DNA of 42,844 bases from Dokdonella_A sp039926425 (GCF_039926425.1 NZ_JBDSWZ010000166.1:1-42844), one strand, 5' to 3'; counted from the stretch's first letter, positions 1 to 8,985 are shown. Numbers and translations are program-made. Notes: generated from the sequence alone by a model not told the origin.

Positions 1-803
1 CGATCCGCGCGTCCGACGACGCCGACTGCGGCAGTGACGTCCCCGGCATCGTGATCCACGACGACGGCATGCCGGAAGATGGCTACACCGACAGCTCCGG
101 CTTGTTCCCGATCGTGTCCTATGTCGACCGGTTTACTCCGTCGTCTTATCCGGCGACGATCGGCAGCGCCTGCGTTTCGTTCCTGACCAACGCGAGCGAG
201 CCGACCAGCCAGAATTTCCAGCTGGTGGTCTACGACGATACCGGCTTCGACGGCGCTCCCGGCGCGCAGCTCGCCGCAGTGAATGCAACGGCAGCGAATA
301 TCCCGAACCAGGCGGTTGCATCGTTCGTGAAAGTCGATCTCGGCGGGCTCGGCATCAGCATTCCTTCCGGCAGTGTCTACATCGGCGTCGCCTTCGATCC
401 AAATCAGCCCGGTGGCGTGTACATCGCGTCCGACGTGACCGGTACTCCGAACGCGGGCAACGGCTACCACATGCGCGGCTCATCCGGATCACCGGGTTCC
501 TGGGACCCGACGATCGACCAGTTTCCCGACTATCACGCATTGCTGGTGCGCGCAGTGCTGCAGCCCGATCACTGTGCCTCGTCCGGGGATCAACCCTGGC
601 TGACGGTCAGCGTGGGCGGCGGCTTGGTGGGTCCGCATGACGCGCAGTCGATCACCGTGACGATCGATCCCTCACAACTGACGATCGGTGACCATGCAGC
701 AACGCTGTGTTTTGCGAGCAACGATCCGGCCAGCCCGCGCGTGGTCGTGCCGGTGATGATCAGTGTCGGCGACTCGATCTTCGCGGACGGATTCGATCCG
801 TAG
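1..803 (+). CDS. Secreted beta-rich protein, 3' part, with C-terminal IFADGFDP tail (partial)
   Basis: The reading frame is open from base 3 to the TAG at 801-803, so the gene starts outside the window; about 266 residues are visible. No enzyme motif is seen. The first two thirds are rich in Gly, Ser, Asp and aromatic residues, like a jelly-roll domain of secreted proteins. The last third, from about base 590, has a 'PWL..S..G' start and a 'G.H.A.LCF.SNDP' stretch, the pattern of BACON/choice-of-anchor-type Ig-like domains found at the C-terminus of exported proteases and adhesins. The protein ends in D-S-I-F-A-D-G-F-D-P, a tail shared with two other exported proteins here (genes ending at 6671 and 13880). 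Function is unknown; a cell-surface or secreted protein is inferred. Confidence 0.8.
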   Translation, partial: IRASDDADCGSDVPGIVIHDDGMPEDGYTDSSGLFPIVSYVDRFTPSSYPATIGSACVSFLTNASEPTSQNFQLVVYDDTGFDGAPGAQLAAVNATAANIPNQAVASFVKVDLGGLGISIPSGSVYIGVAFDPNQPGGVYIASDVTGTPNAGNGYHMRGSSGSPGSWDPTIDQFPDYHALLVRAVLQPDHCASSGDQPWLTVSVGGGLVGPHDAQSITVTIDPSQLTIGDHAATLCFASNDPASPRVVVPVMISVGDSIFADGFDP

Positions 804-839
804 CGATCGATCGCGAACTCATCGAGCGTTCGGTTTTCG

Positions 840-874
840 ACGGCTTTGACGAAGCGATGCTTCGACGAAGCCGT
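840..874 (+). terminator. Hairpin downstream of the secreted protein gene
   Basis: The arms 840-855 and 859-874 are complementary at 14 of 16 positions around a 3-nt loop (gat). It lies 36 bases after the stop codon and before the sigma gene. No T-run follows, so this is a possible transcription end or RNA-stabilising hairpin rather than a textbook intrinsic terminator. Confidence 0.45.
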
Positions 875-1042
875 TGCAGCACATCGCCTCTGCGCCCGCC
901 ACGCGAGCACGCTGCGGGGTCCGGACCCGCGATCGGCTGCGTAGTCGCATAGCCGGCCCGGAACGCGGCAGGCCATGGCGCCGCCCCGAGAATTGCCGAA
1001 CGCGGTCCGGCGTGGCACCGTAGCGGCGATGCGGGGAGCGCC

Positions 1043-1594
1043 GTGGCAGAAATCACAGAACTGATCGGGCTCGCCCGCGACGGAGACCAGGTGGCTTCCG
1101 AGCGCGTGTTCGCGCTGTTGTACGACGAGCTGCATCGCCTCGCTGCCGGCCAACTGCGTGGCGAGCAGGCGATGCGCGCAACGTCTCTGGTGCACGAGGC
1201 GTATCTCAAGATTGCCCATCATGGCGCACTCGCGGTGAACGACCGCGGCCACTTCTTCGCGGTCGCCGCGCGCGTGATGCGGCAGATCGTGATCGACCAC
1301 GTGCGATCGCGTTCTGCGTTGCGCCGTGGCGGTGACCTGCATTTCGCGCCGCTGGAAACCACCGCGATGCAAGCGGCCTCGCAGGATCGCGATGAGGAAG
1401 TGCTGGCGCTCGACGCCGCACTTGAACGCCTCGCGGAACTCGACGCGCCGCTCGCGGCGCTGGTCGAGATGCGCTTTTACGCGGGACTTGAACTGTCCGA
1501 GATCGCGACCGTGCAAGAACGGTCGGAGCGTTCGTTGAAGCGGGACTGGCGGCGTGCGCGCGCGTTCCTGCAACGCGAAATCGCCGGCGTCTGA
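1043..1594 (+). CDS. ECF-type RNA polymerase sigma factor (TIGR02999/Sigma70_ECF type)
   Basis: A 183-aa alternative sigma factor that would direct RNA polymerase to its own promoters. Region 2 runs from about residue 20 to 85 and contains 'TSLVHEAYLKI' (47-57), the signature of the TIGR02999/Sigma70_ECF family; region 4 ends the protein with a helix-turn-helix ('LELSEIATV..RSLKRDWRRAR'). The classical acidic D-A-E-D of region 2.2 is absent: Thr47-Ser48 take the place of E-D. The GTG start has a GGGGAG ribosome-binding site at 1033-1038. The kinase gene begins 2 bases after the stop, so the two are translated together. No anti-sigma gene is nearby, so the kinase is the likely controller (inference). 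Family assignment is firm. Confidence 0.93.
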   Translation: MAEITELIGLARDGDQVASERVFALLYDELHRLAAGQLRGEQAMRATSLVHEAYLKIAHHGALAVNDRGHFFAVAARVMRQIVIDHVRSRSALRRGGDLHFAPLETTAMQAASQDRDEEVLALDAALERLAELDAPLAALVEMRFYAGLELSEIATVQERSERSLKRDWRRARAFLQREIAGV

Positions 1595-1596
1595 CG

Positions 1597-4395
1597 ATGA
1601 CGGCGTCGCCGCAGGAAAGCCGCTGGACTCTGGTTGCGGGTTGGTTCGACGAACTCGCGGACCTCTCGTCGGCGCAGCGCGAAGCGCGACTCGCACAGAT
1701 CGCGCGCGAGGACGCAGCCGCAGCGGCGGACGTGCGTGCGCTGCTCGAGGCCGACGCGAGCGAGGTGGGACTTCTCGACGAAGGGATCGCCGCAGCCGTC
1801 TCCGGGCTGCCGATGGGCACGAATGCCTCTGCACCCGACGATGGACGCGCCGGACCCTATCGATTGCTGCACGCAATCGGCGAGGGCGGAATGGGTGCGG
1901 TGTTTCTCGCCGAACGCAGCGATGGAAGTTACGAGCAGCACGTTGCCGTCAAGCTGATCAAGCGCGGCATGGACAGTGTTGCGATCGTGCGTCGCTTTCT
2001 GCGCGAGCGGCGCATCCTCGCGCGACTCGCGCACCGGAACATCGTGCGGCTTCTCGACGGCGGCATCAGCACCGACGGTCGCCCGTTCTACGTGATGGAG
2101 CACGTTGATGGCGTCTCGATCACCGAGTTTGCAGCGCAACGACACCTCGATGTGGCCGGGCGCGTGCGGTTGGTGGCGGCTGTTGCCGAAGCCGTCGCAT
2201 ACGCACACACGCAACTGGTCGTGCATCGCGACCTGAAACCCTCGAATGTGCTGGTCGACGCGGCGGGCGAACCGCACGTGCTCGATTTCGGCATCGCGAA
2301 GCTGATCGAGGAAAGTGGCGAGCAGACGCTGACCGGCACCAACGCGCGCGTGCTGTCGCCGGCGTACGCGGCGCCGGAACAGGTTCTCGGCCATGCGATC
2401 ACGACCGCGACCGATGTGTACGCACTTGCCTTGATGTTGTGCGAATTGCTGGTCGGCCATCTTCCCCAGCCGAGACGTGCGACAACACCAGCGCAGCTGG
2501 CGCTGGAAGTGACGCACGAAACGACCGATCGCGCGAGCGCGCTCGCGTCGCGCCTGTCGCCTGCACGTGTGGCGGAACTGTATGGCGCGCGCCTTGAGGT
2601 GCGCGACCTCGGTCGACTGATCGCTGGCGATCTCGACGTGATCATCGCGACAGGCCTGCAGCGCGATGCCGCGCGCCGCTATCCAACCGCGGCCGCATTC
2701 GCTGACGACCTGCGTCGCTGGATCGACCGGCGCCCGATCGATGCGCGCGCGGACTCGACGACGTATCGGATCGCGACGTTCGTACGCCGTCATCGATTTG
2801 GCGTCGCCGCCGCCGCAGCGGTCGTCCTCTCGCTGATCGTTGGCTTGGGTGCCGCGTTGTGGCAGATGCGGCAGGCACACCGGCAGGCGGATCTCGCGCA
2901 ACAACACGCCGCGCGCGCCGAACGCGTGAAGTCGTTCCTGGTCGATGTGTTCCGCCAGAGCGACCCGCTCATCGCGCAAGGTGCGACGTTGAGTGCCGCA
3001 GAGATCCTGCGACGTGGACGTGTCGGACTCGCAACCTCGTTGTCCGGCGACAGCGACATGCGCGGCGAGCTGCTGATGACGATCGCGGAGATCCAGTCCA
3101 ATCTCGGCGAGCGAACAGACGGACTCGCTACAGCCGAAGAAGCTTTTCCGTTACTGGTAGGCCGCCTTCCAGACGACGATCCACGCGTCGCGTATGCCTA
3201 TTCGGTCCGTGGAGCGCTGTACGACTATCTCGACCGGACGGACGAGTCCGTGCAGGATCTGCGGCATGCGCAGGCGATCCTCGGACAGGATCCAGTGAGC
3301 AACGCCGATCGCCTTGATCGGGTGGACACCAATCTGGCCTTCGTCCTCAACAATTCGCGGACGAGCGATGCGGCCGTCGCATTGCAGGAAAAAGTGGTTG
3401 AGCGCGTGCGGGTGCGGCTCGGAGAGGAAAGCACCGCACTCGCCGACAGCCGGATCTCGCTGGCCTTGCTGCTCGAGGACGCCGGTGACTACGTGCGCGC
3501 CGGGACAGAATACCGGCACGCGCTGCCCGTGTTGCTCGCCGGTGTCGGCCCACTTGCGCCGAGAGTGTGCGAAGCCGAGCGCAACTACGCGGGCCTGCTC
3601 GACCGTCTTGGCAACGGTGCGGAAGCGGAGCCGCGCTTCCTGCGCGCGCTGCGCTGCACGGAACAGCTTTACGGCACGATGTCGGTGCCCTACGCGCGCA
3701 CGCTTTTTTCGCGCGCGATCCTGCTGCTCAACGCGCGCCGCTACGACGCGGCCGAAGCCGATTTCCGCCAGGTTCTCTCGATTTACAGCGACACGACCGA
3801 CGACGTCGCGCATGCGCACCGGTACCTCGGCCGGGCGCTCGACGAGCAGGATCGCCATGCGGAAGCAGCGAGTGAATTCGCGATCGCAGAGCGGCTGTAC
3901 CGCAAAATCGATCAGCCGAACGACGTGCAGCGCTGGCGCGCGCGCGCCGATTACGGGTATGCGTTGTTCCGGGACGGGAACGTCGCAGGCGGCCGGTCCG
4001 CGATAGACGCGGCACTGGCCGGCATGCACGAGTTGATGCCGAAGGACGACCGGTTCGAGATCATGCGGCCGTTGCGGGCCCTCGGCGAAGTCGCACGCAC
4101 GCAGGGCGAGTTCGAGGTTGCCGCCGCCGCGCATCGGAAGTGGCGCGCGTTGGCGCTGACGTTGTACGGCGCGCGATCGCGCGAGGCGTATCAGGCGAGC
4201 TATCAGCTGGCGCTCGATCTCGCACGGATCGGCGGTGCCGCTGCGCTGGCCGAAGCGCAGACGCTCGCGAAGGATGCGATCGATCCTGCGCGGGCCGACG
4301 CGGCCCCGGAGTTGGCCGCGATCGAACGATTCCATTCGCAGATTGCGGCGGCGCTCATCGGACCGACGGCGAACGTGCCGGTCGGATCCGACTGA
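1597..4395 (+). CDS. Membrane Ser/Thr protein kinase with C-terminal TPR-like sensor region
   Basis: A 932-aa Hanks-type kinase. A helical N-terminus (1-85) precedes the kinase domain: glycine loop GEGGMG, ATP-anchoring Lys119 in VAVK, HRDLKPSN with catalytic Asp212, DFG with Asp230, and an APE motif, so it should be active. One membrane helix at about 402-423 follows a basic RRHR stretch. The remaining ~500 residues are helical and rich in Ala/Glu with TPR-like repeats, predicted to lie outside the cytoplasmic membrane as a sensing or protein-binding part. It begins 2 bases after the ECF sigma gene, so sigma and kinase form one unit. By analogy with Vibrio EcfP/PknT, the sigma factor is a plausible substrate (inference). 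Confidence 0.93.
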   Translation: MTASPQESRWTLVAGWFDELADLSSAQREARLAQIAREDAAAAADVRALLEADASEVGLLDEGIAAAVSGLPMGTNASAPDDGRAGPYRLLHAIGEGGMGAVFLAERSDGSYEQHVAVKLIKRGMDSVAIVRRFLRERRILARLAHRNIVRLLDGGISTDGRPFYVMEHVDGVSITEFAAQRHLDVAGRVRLVAAVAEAVAYAHTQLVVHRDLKPSNVLVDAAGEPHVLDFGIAKLIEESGEQTLTGTNARVLSPAYAAPEQVLGHAITTATDVYALALMLCELLVGHLPQPRRATTPAQLALEVTHETTDRASALASRLSPARVAELYGARLEVRDLGRLIAGDLDVIIATGLQRDAARRYPTAAAFADDLRRWIDRRPIDARADSTTYRIATFVRRHRFGVAAAAAVVLSLIVGLGAALWQMRQAHRQADLAQQHAARAERVKSFLVDVFRQSDPLIAQGATLSAAEILRRGRVGLATSLSGDSDMRGELLMTIAEIQSNLGERTDGLATAEEAFPLLVGRLPDDDPRVAYAYSVRGALYDYLDRTDESVQDLRHAQAILGQDPVSNADRLDRVDTNLAFVLNNSRTSDAAVALQEKVVERVRVRLGEESTALADSRISLALLLEDAGDYVRAGTEYRHALPVLLAGVGPLAPRVCEAERNYAGLLDRLGNGAEAEPRFLRALRCTEQLYGTMSVPYARTLFSRAILLLNARRYDAAEADFRQVLSIYSDTTDDVAHAHRYLGRALDEQDRHAEAASEFAIAERLYRKIDQPNDVQRWRARADYGYALFRDGNVAGGRSAIDAALAGMHELMPKDDRFEIMRPLRALGEVARTQGEFEVAAAAHRKWRALALTLYGARSREAYQASYQLALDLARIGGAAALAEAQTLAKDAIDPARADAAPELAAIERFHSQIAAALIGPTANVPVGSD

Positions 4396-4408
4396 CCGCC
4401 GAAGGCGG
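4396..4408 (+). terminator. Short GC hairpin just after the kinase stop
   Basis: CCGCC-GAA-GGCGG follows the TGA at once, in the 101-base gap between convergent genes. The stem is only 5 bp and has no T-run; weak evidence. Confidence 0.25.
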
Positions 4409-4496
4409 ATTGCGGCTTGCTCGACGAGCGACCGAGTGCCGCTCGTTGGCTCGTGAGACGGCGAACGGAAGCCGGACGTGTCACGCGTCGGCGGCG

Positions 4497-6611
4497 TCAC
4501 TCCAGCCACGGGTTGCGCAGCGGCTCGATCGTCTTTGGATCGACGCCCGTCGCGATGCGTGCGAGCTGCGCTTGGATCTGTGCACGGATCAGCCCATCGA
4601 CGGGCACCTTGTTCTGATCGAGCATTCGACGATACGCACGCGTCGCATTCGCGCCGTCGCCAAGCCGGAGATACGCATTGCCGAGCTCGGTGCCGGCGTT
4701 GACCGACTGCGGCTGTACGGTCGCGACTTCCTCCAGGCGACTGGCGATCAACGCCCAATCGGATCCGTCTTCCTTGTAGATGTGATCCTGGACCATCTCG
4801 TACAGGCTGCCTGCGCGCGTCTGCGGCCGGACCTGATGGCCCCTCCAAACGCCGACGTTGCCGAAACGCGCGACGAACACCATGTCCTTGAACACCAGCG
4901 CGGGATCCCAGTCCCACTGCGGCTTCGGCAGCGTCGCTCCCATCGGATACAGAAACCAGCCGTCGTAGATTCCCTGCACATTCGTGTCCTGCAGGCTCTC
5001 GACGCGCCGGTGGTAGTTGAGACCGGCCGCGCGCGTCTGCACCTCACCCATCCAGTAGTCCGAGTACAACGGCTCCCCGGTCGCCGCGATGTTCGCGTCG
5101 TGGAAGCGGCGGATCTCGCCGAAGCGCTGGCCGAGATCGAGTCCTTCGTTTTCGAAATAGCGGTACGCATTGGCGCTGCCGCCAACGAGTTCGTTGTGGT
5201 ACTCCCACAGGCGCGGTTCGCGAATGGTCATCGCGATGGCCGCGACCAACAATGCCGCGATGGCCACACCTGCCGCGCGCGAGCGACGCTGCCACGCCAT
5301 GGCGATCGTGCCGCCGGCAAGGATCGACGTGCCAACGATGATCGGCATCGCGTGCCGCGCGCCGCCCCACACAGCGCCGGAACCGATCAGCGCGAACAGG
5401 TGAAAGGTGCACGTACCGAGCAGCATCAGCAACAGCCAGCGCGTGCCGGTCGGCAACGTTGCGCGCCAGAGCATCGCACTGCCAAGCAACGCGAGCGCCA
5501 ACAGCGCGAGAGGAAGCTTGGACAGGATCACCGCCGGCCAGGCAAACCACGGCATCGCTCCGTGGTGCAACGTGCCCCAGATGAAATGCTCGGCGATGCC
5601 GCGTCCTTCGACGCCTGTCCGCACGGTATCGGCAAGTCCCCACAGGTATGCGCGGGGCAACAGCTGCCATTGGTCAGCGAAGGCGATGGCAGCGCGCCAG
5701 TGCGCAAGCTTCAGTTCGGCGATCTTGTCGGGCATCGCGCGATTGAACGCATCGTGGCCATCGGCCGACGCGTGGAAGTGAAAACCGTAGTGCGCCCACA
5801 ACACGACGACAGCGACGACGGCAACGAGGACCAATCGACCCAGTCGCGCAAGCACGCCGCGAAAACGACGGTCGCGCCAACCCGAGCCTGCGCCGACAAG
5901 CAGCACGAACGCGATCCCGCAGAGCCCTGCCAGTGCCGAATGCTTCGCGGCGAGTGCAAGGCCCGTCGCGATGCCGCAGGCGACCGCCCAGCGCCATTGC
6001 CACTGCGTGACGAGTAGCGCCGCCGTGGCGACGGCGATCATCAGCGTCAACGCGAGCGGGAGATCGGTCATCACCACCGGCAGATGCGCACCGATCGTCG
6101 GCTCGATCGCGATGAAGGCCAGCGTTCCAGCAGCCCATGCCCAGCCGCAGGCGCGCCACAGCAGCAAAGCGAGGGCAACGAGCAACACGCCGTGCAGGCC
6201 CCACATCGCAGCGCGCGCACGTGACTGCGCAGCCTGTGCGTCGTTGTCGTTGAACATCGTCTCGTCAACCCACATGCGCTCCTGCGTTTTCTCGCTGAGC
6301 ACCTTGTCCGGGCGCAGTACGAAGTCGGCAGGCATCGATGCGCCGACCCACAGCTTGGCCAAGGGCGGATGCTCGGGATTCAGATGGAAATCGCCAGTGC
6401 GCACATAGGCGGTGCCGGCCACTACATGCCAGGGTTCGTCGACCGTGAAACTGTCGAGATGCGTGCCGATCGACGAACGAACAACACCGAGGATGACGAG
6501 CAGCAACAACGCGATCACGCCAGCGAAGCGGCGTTGCAGCGTCGACGGTATTGCGGGACCGTCGATGCTGCGAAACGCATTGTCGATAGGCGCCCCCGTG
6601 ATGGTCGTCAT
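4497..6611 (-). CDS. GT39-like membrane glycosyltransferase with C-terminal TPR
   Basis: A 704-aa polytopic membrane protein. A first membrane helix (about 30-47) is followed by a periplasmic loop with Asp58-Glu59 (VDEPWH) and an N-P-E-H-P-P motif at 78-83. Both are typical of GT-C enzymes of the PMT/ArnT/GT39 group, which move a sugar from a polyprenyl-phosphate donor to an acceptor on the periplasmic side. Nine or more further hydrophobic helices reach to about residue 450. The last ~170 residues are soluble and end in a TPR-like pair of helices, an unusual addition that might bind the acceptor. The ATG is preceded by GGGGGAG (6616-6622 on the plus strand). It follows the FG-GAP gene by 59 bases on the same strand. 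The acceptor is unknown. Confidence 0.82.
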   Translation of the reverse strand: MTTITGAPIDNAFRSIDGPAIPSTLQRRFAGVIALLLLVILGVVRSSIGTHLDSFTVDEPWHVVAGTAYVRTGDFHLNPEHPPLAKLWVGASMPADFVLRPDKVLSEKTQERMWVDETMFNDNDAQAAQSRARAAMWGLHGVLLVALALLLWRACGWAWAAGTLAFIAIEPTIGAHLPVVMTDLPLALTLMIAVATAALLVTQWQWRWAVACGIATGLALAAKHSALAGLCGIAFVLLVGAGSGWRDRRFRGVLARLGRLVLVAVVAVVVLWAHYGFHFHASADGHDAFNRAMPDKIAELKLAHWRAAIAFADQWQLLPRAYLWGLADTVRTGVEGRGIAEHFIWGTLHHGAMPWFAWPAVILSKLPLALLALALLGSAMLWRATLPTGTRWLLLMLLGTCTFHLFALIGSGAVWGGARHAMPIIVGTSILAGGTIAMAWQRRSRAAGVAIAALLVAAIAMTIREPRLWEYHNELVGGSANAYRYFENEGLDLGQRFGEIRRFHDANIAATGEPLYSDYWMGEVQTRAAGLNYHRRVESLQDTNVQGIYDGWFLYPMGATLPKPQWDWDPALVFKDMVFVARFGNVGVWRGHQVRPQTRAGSLYEMVQDHIYKEDGSDWALIASRLEEVATVQPQSVNAGTELGNAYLRLGDGANATRAYRRMLDQNKVPVDGLIRAQIQAQLARIATGVDPKTIEPLRNPWLE

Positions 6612-6670
6612 GTGGCTCCCCCAGCTCTGCGCGTCGCGTTCGACATCAAGCGGTCGCTGTGTCGTTGCGC

Positions 6671-8329
6671 CTAGTCAAAGCTGTCGACGAAGAGGAAGTC
6701 GCTCTGGTAGATCACCTGCACCGCGCCCGCTCCGTCCGCCGCGCCAACCTGATGACCGGGGACACCGATGGCCAGGTCCAGTTCGCCGTCGCCGTTGTAG
6801 TCGCCGCTGGTGATGCTCGCGCCGAAGCCGTCGCCTTCCTGTGCCGGTGCGGCGGCGAGCGGCCCGGCGAGCAGCCATCGCTGCGCCTTCAAGGCGTCGA
6901 GCGCGTTGGTCCCGTACGGCACGATCCACAGCGCTCCGGCAAACGCCGCCCCGCCGTTCGCGCCGAACGGAAGGCCGATCACGAGGTCGTCACTCGAACT
7001 CGGAACACTGCCGAAGTGGACTGCCTTCAGCGACGTGCCAAGCAGCGCGGGTCGCAGTGCGCCGCCTGGAAACAGATCCTCATGCAACCACGTGCTGCCC
7101 GCCGCGTTGAGTCCCGCGTCGGTGCCATGGAGCACTGCAACCGCTCCCGCACCGCTGACGCCATCGATCGCCTCGAACGGAACGCCGATGGCGAGATCGA
7201 ACTTGCGTGATTCGCCGAGCGGCGTGCGATCGAAGTCGCCCGCCGCGAGTGCGTACCCGAAGCGGTCGCCCGCTTCGCACGTGTCCGTGACACCGCTGGT
7301 CGCCTGGTTCCAGGACGTGGCACCGACGCCGGCGAGTCCACCTTCGTTGTCATTGCCACGCAGCACGACCACGCCTCCGGCCGCTGCGGCGCCTGCGCAC
7401 GTCGCGCCCGGGATACCGATGGCCAGGTCGTCGACGGTGTCGCCGTTGAAATCGGCGGCAGCCAGCGAGAAACCGAATTGTTCGTCGGGCTGCGGTTCTC
7501 CACCGAGGCCGTTGTTCCCGCGAAAAAAGACTTCGGCGCCGATGGACGACGGTCCCGCGTTCGAGCCGTAGACGATCATCACGACGCCTGCATTGGACTG
7601 CGCCGGAAAATCGTTGCCAGGGATGCCGACCGCCAGATCGGGCAGGTCGTCGTCATTGAACTGGCCGATCGCGAGCGCGGCGCCGAGGTGATCGCCCGCA
7701 TCTGCGCTGCCAGGATATCCGGCCGACCCCTGGCGAATCGTGTGCATCACCGCCCACGTGCCGTTCGGCGACCGGTTGAGGAAGAACACCGCACCCGCGC
7801 CATCGGTGCCCTGACTGTCGCCGGGTACTCCGACCACCAGTTCGTCATCGTCGTGCACCAGGTCGAAATCGCCCGCGACGAGCGCGACGTTCGGACTGGC
7901 GGCGGTCGGCGGAACGGTGGGAAGGACCGCCGTTTCGAACAGGAAAGGAACCGCGCCTGCGGTTCCGATCCGCCAGAGGTTGCCGCGATAGATGCGGATC
8001 ACGCCCGGATGCTGGCGGTCCGCGACGGCGAGGTCGTCGAGTCCGTCGCCGTCGAAATCCCCGCTGGCGGTCGCGACACCTAAGGCATCCGACTCAGGCG
8101 CGATGTCCTCGGTGTTCTCGATCGCGACGTTGCCGACCACCGAGAGGCGATTGCGTGCCTCGGCGGGCGCGGCGCTCACGACCATTGCGATCGCGAGGCC
8201 GGTCGACATCGACGCGGCGTGCCAAATGGTCGCAACGCGACGGACGTGCCGCGCCGTTCCGGGCGGAGCCGTTGCGTCCGCGCACGTGTGCAGATGCGAC
8301 AGGGGGAAGGGAAGGCGGGCAAAGTCCAT
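6671..8329 (-). CDS. Secreted FG-GAP repeat (integrin-like beta-propeller) protein with FVDSFD tail
   Basis: About 552 aa from this start. An export signal ends near 'SAAPAEA', then come about seven FG-GAP repeats. Several have calcium-binding D-x-D-x-D-G-x-x-D loops (for example DFDGDGLDD and DYNGDGELD) followed by 'LAIGVPG', the pattern of seven-bladed integrin-alpha propellers. It is expected to sit outside the cell or on its surface; no catalytic motif is seen. The protein ends in D-F-L-F-V-D-S-F-D, a variant of the tail on two other secreted proteins here. The start is uncertain: in-frame ATGs at 8353 and 8347 lack a ribosome-binding site, and the ATG at 8329 has only a weak GAG-rich one. 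The n-region before the hydrophobic core is long with any of these starts. Confidence 0.85.
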   Translation of the reverse strand: MDFARLPFPLSHLHTCADATAPPGTARHVRRVATIWHAASMSTGLAIAMVVSAAPAEARNRLSVVGNVAIENTEDIAPESDALGVATASGDFDGDGLDDLAVADRQHPGVIRIYRGNLWRIGTAGAVPFLFETAVLPTVPPTAASPNVALVAGDFDLVHDDDELVVGVPGDSQGTDGAGAVFFLNRSPNGTWAVMHTIRQGSAGYPGSADAGDHLGAALAIGQFNDDDLPDLAVGIPGNDFPAQSNAGVVMIVYGSNAGPSSIGAEVFFRGNNGLGGEPQPDEQFGFSLAAADFNGDTVDDLAIGIPGATCAGAAAAGGVVVLRGNDNEGGLAGVGATSWNQATSGVTDTCEAGDRFGYALAAGDFDRTPLGESRKFDLAIGVPFEAIDGVSGAGAVAVLHGTDAGLNAAGSTWLHEDLFPGGALRPALLGTSLKAVHFGSVPSSSDDLVIGLPFGANGGAAFAGALWIVPYGTNALDALKAQRWLLAGPLAAAPAQEGDGFGASITSGDYNGDGELDLAIGVPGHQVGAADGAGAVQVIYQSDFLFVDSFD

Positions 8330-8414
8330 GGTCGTCTCGTCGCGCATCGGCATGAGTTGGAAGGTGAGTCACACGCCGAACCGGCATGCGGCCGGTCCGA
8401 CGCTTCGCGACCCG

Positions 8415-8780
8415 TCAGTTCGGCGCGGTGCCGAAGCGGTTCGATCCAGGGCCGCCCGGCAAAAAACCGTTGAACACCAGTGCGACAAGCGTGCCGACGG
8501 CGGGCACCAGGCCGATCAGGATCCACCACGCGGACTTGTCGACGTCGTGCCAGCGCTTGGCCTGGATCGCGAGGGCTGGCCACAGGAAGATCAGTGCGAC
8601 GAGTCCCAGAACGATGCTGACTCCACCGCTTGCAGCGGCGGCATCGGGCGAACTGATCGCACTCATGACGCTCAGCGCGCCCATGCCGCCAAACAGCAGG
8701 ATCGAAACGACAACCAGCCCCCAGTACGCGCCGCGGCCGACGCGACCGTCAAACGAAAAGAGCAGCGATTTCCAGTTCAC
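8415..8780 (-). CDS. DUF805 family inner-membrane protein
   Basis: A 121-aa protein matching DUF805: the N-terminal 'SLLFSFDGRVGRGAYW' block, membrane helices, and the conserved 'A.QAKRWHDVDKS.WW' motif before the last helix. Members are small inner-membrane proteins of unknown function. The start was set at a GTG with a GGGAGA ribosome-binding site 8 bases upstream (8789-8794 on the plus strand); a longer frame to 8840 adds residues not seen in the family. It lies 85 bases upstream of the FG-GAP gene on the same strand and may be co-transcribed with it. Confidence 0.9.
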   Translation of the reverse strand: MNWKSLLFSFDGRVGRGAYWGLVVVSILLFGGMGALSVMSAISSPDAAAASGGVSIVLGLVALIFLWPALAIQAKRWHDVDKSAWWILIGLVPAVGTLVALVFNGFLPGGPGSNRFGTAPN

Positions 8781-8985
8781 GAGGAATGTCTCCCGATGGT
8801 CGATGCACACGGCGCGTTTGCCGCGTGCACCGGTGTCCACGCAGAAGCGTGCGGACAGGGGCCATCGGATGTCGCTGCCGCGCTTTCATTCACGTCCATA
8901 TCCACGCGGAGCGGTGTTGCGCACGACGGTGGCCGGGCTACGCACGTGGCACGGCGCAAATCCGGCTCCGGCCGATGATGTGCGA

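Noticed and set aside
590..1876. Long minus-strand open frame (about 430 codons) opposite the sigma and kinase genes
   Set aside because: Arg/Ala/His-rich composition, crosses three real gene borders, no motif; a shadow caused by high GC.
3151..6017. Overlapping long frames (588 codons minus, 625 codons plus) across the kinase and glycosyltransferase genes
   Set aside because: Low-complexity Arg-rich translations opposite well-recognised proteins; no ribosome-binding site or domain.
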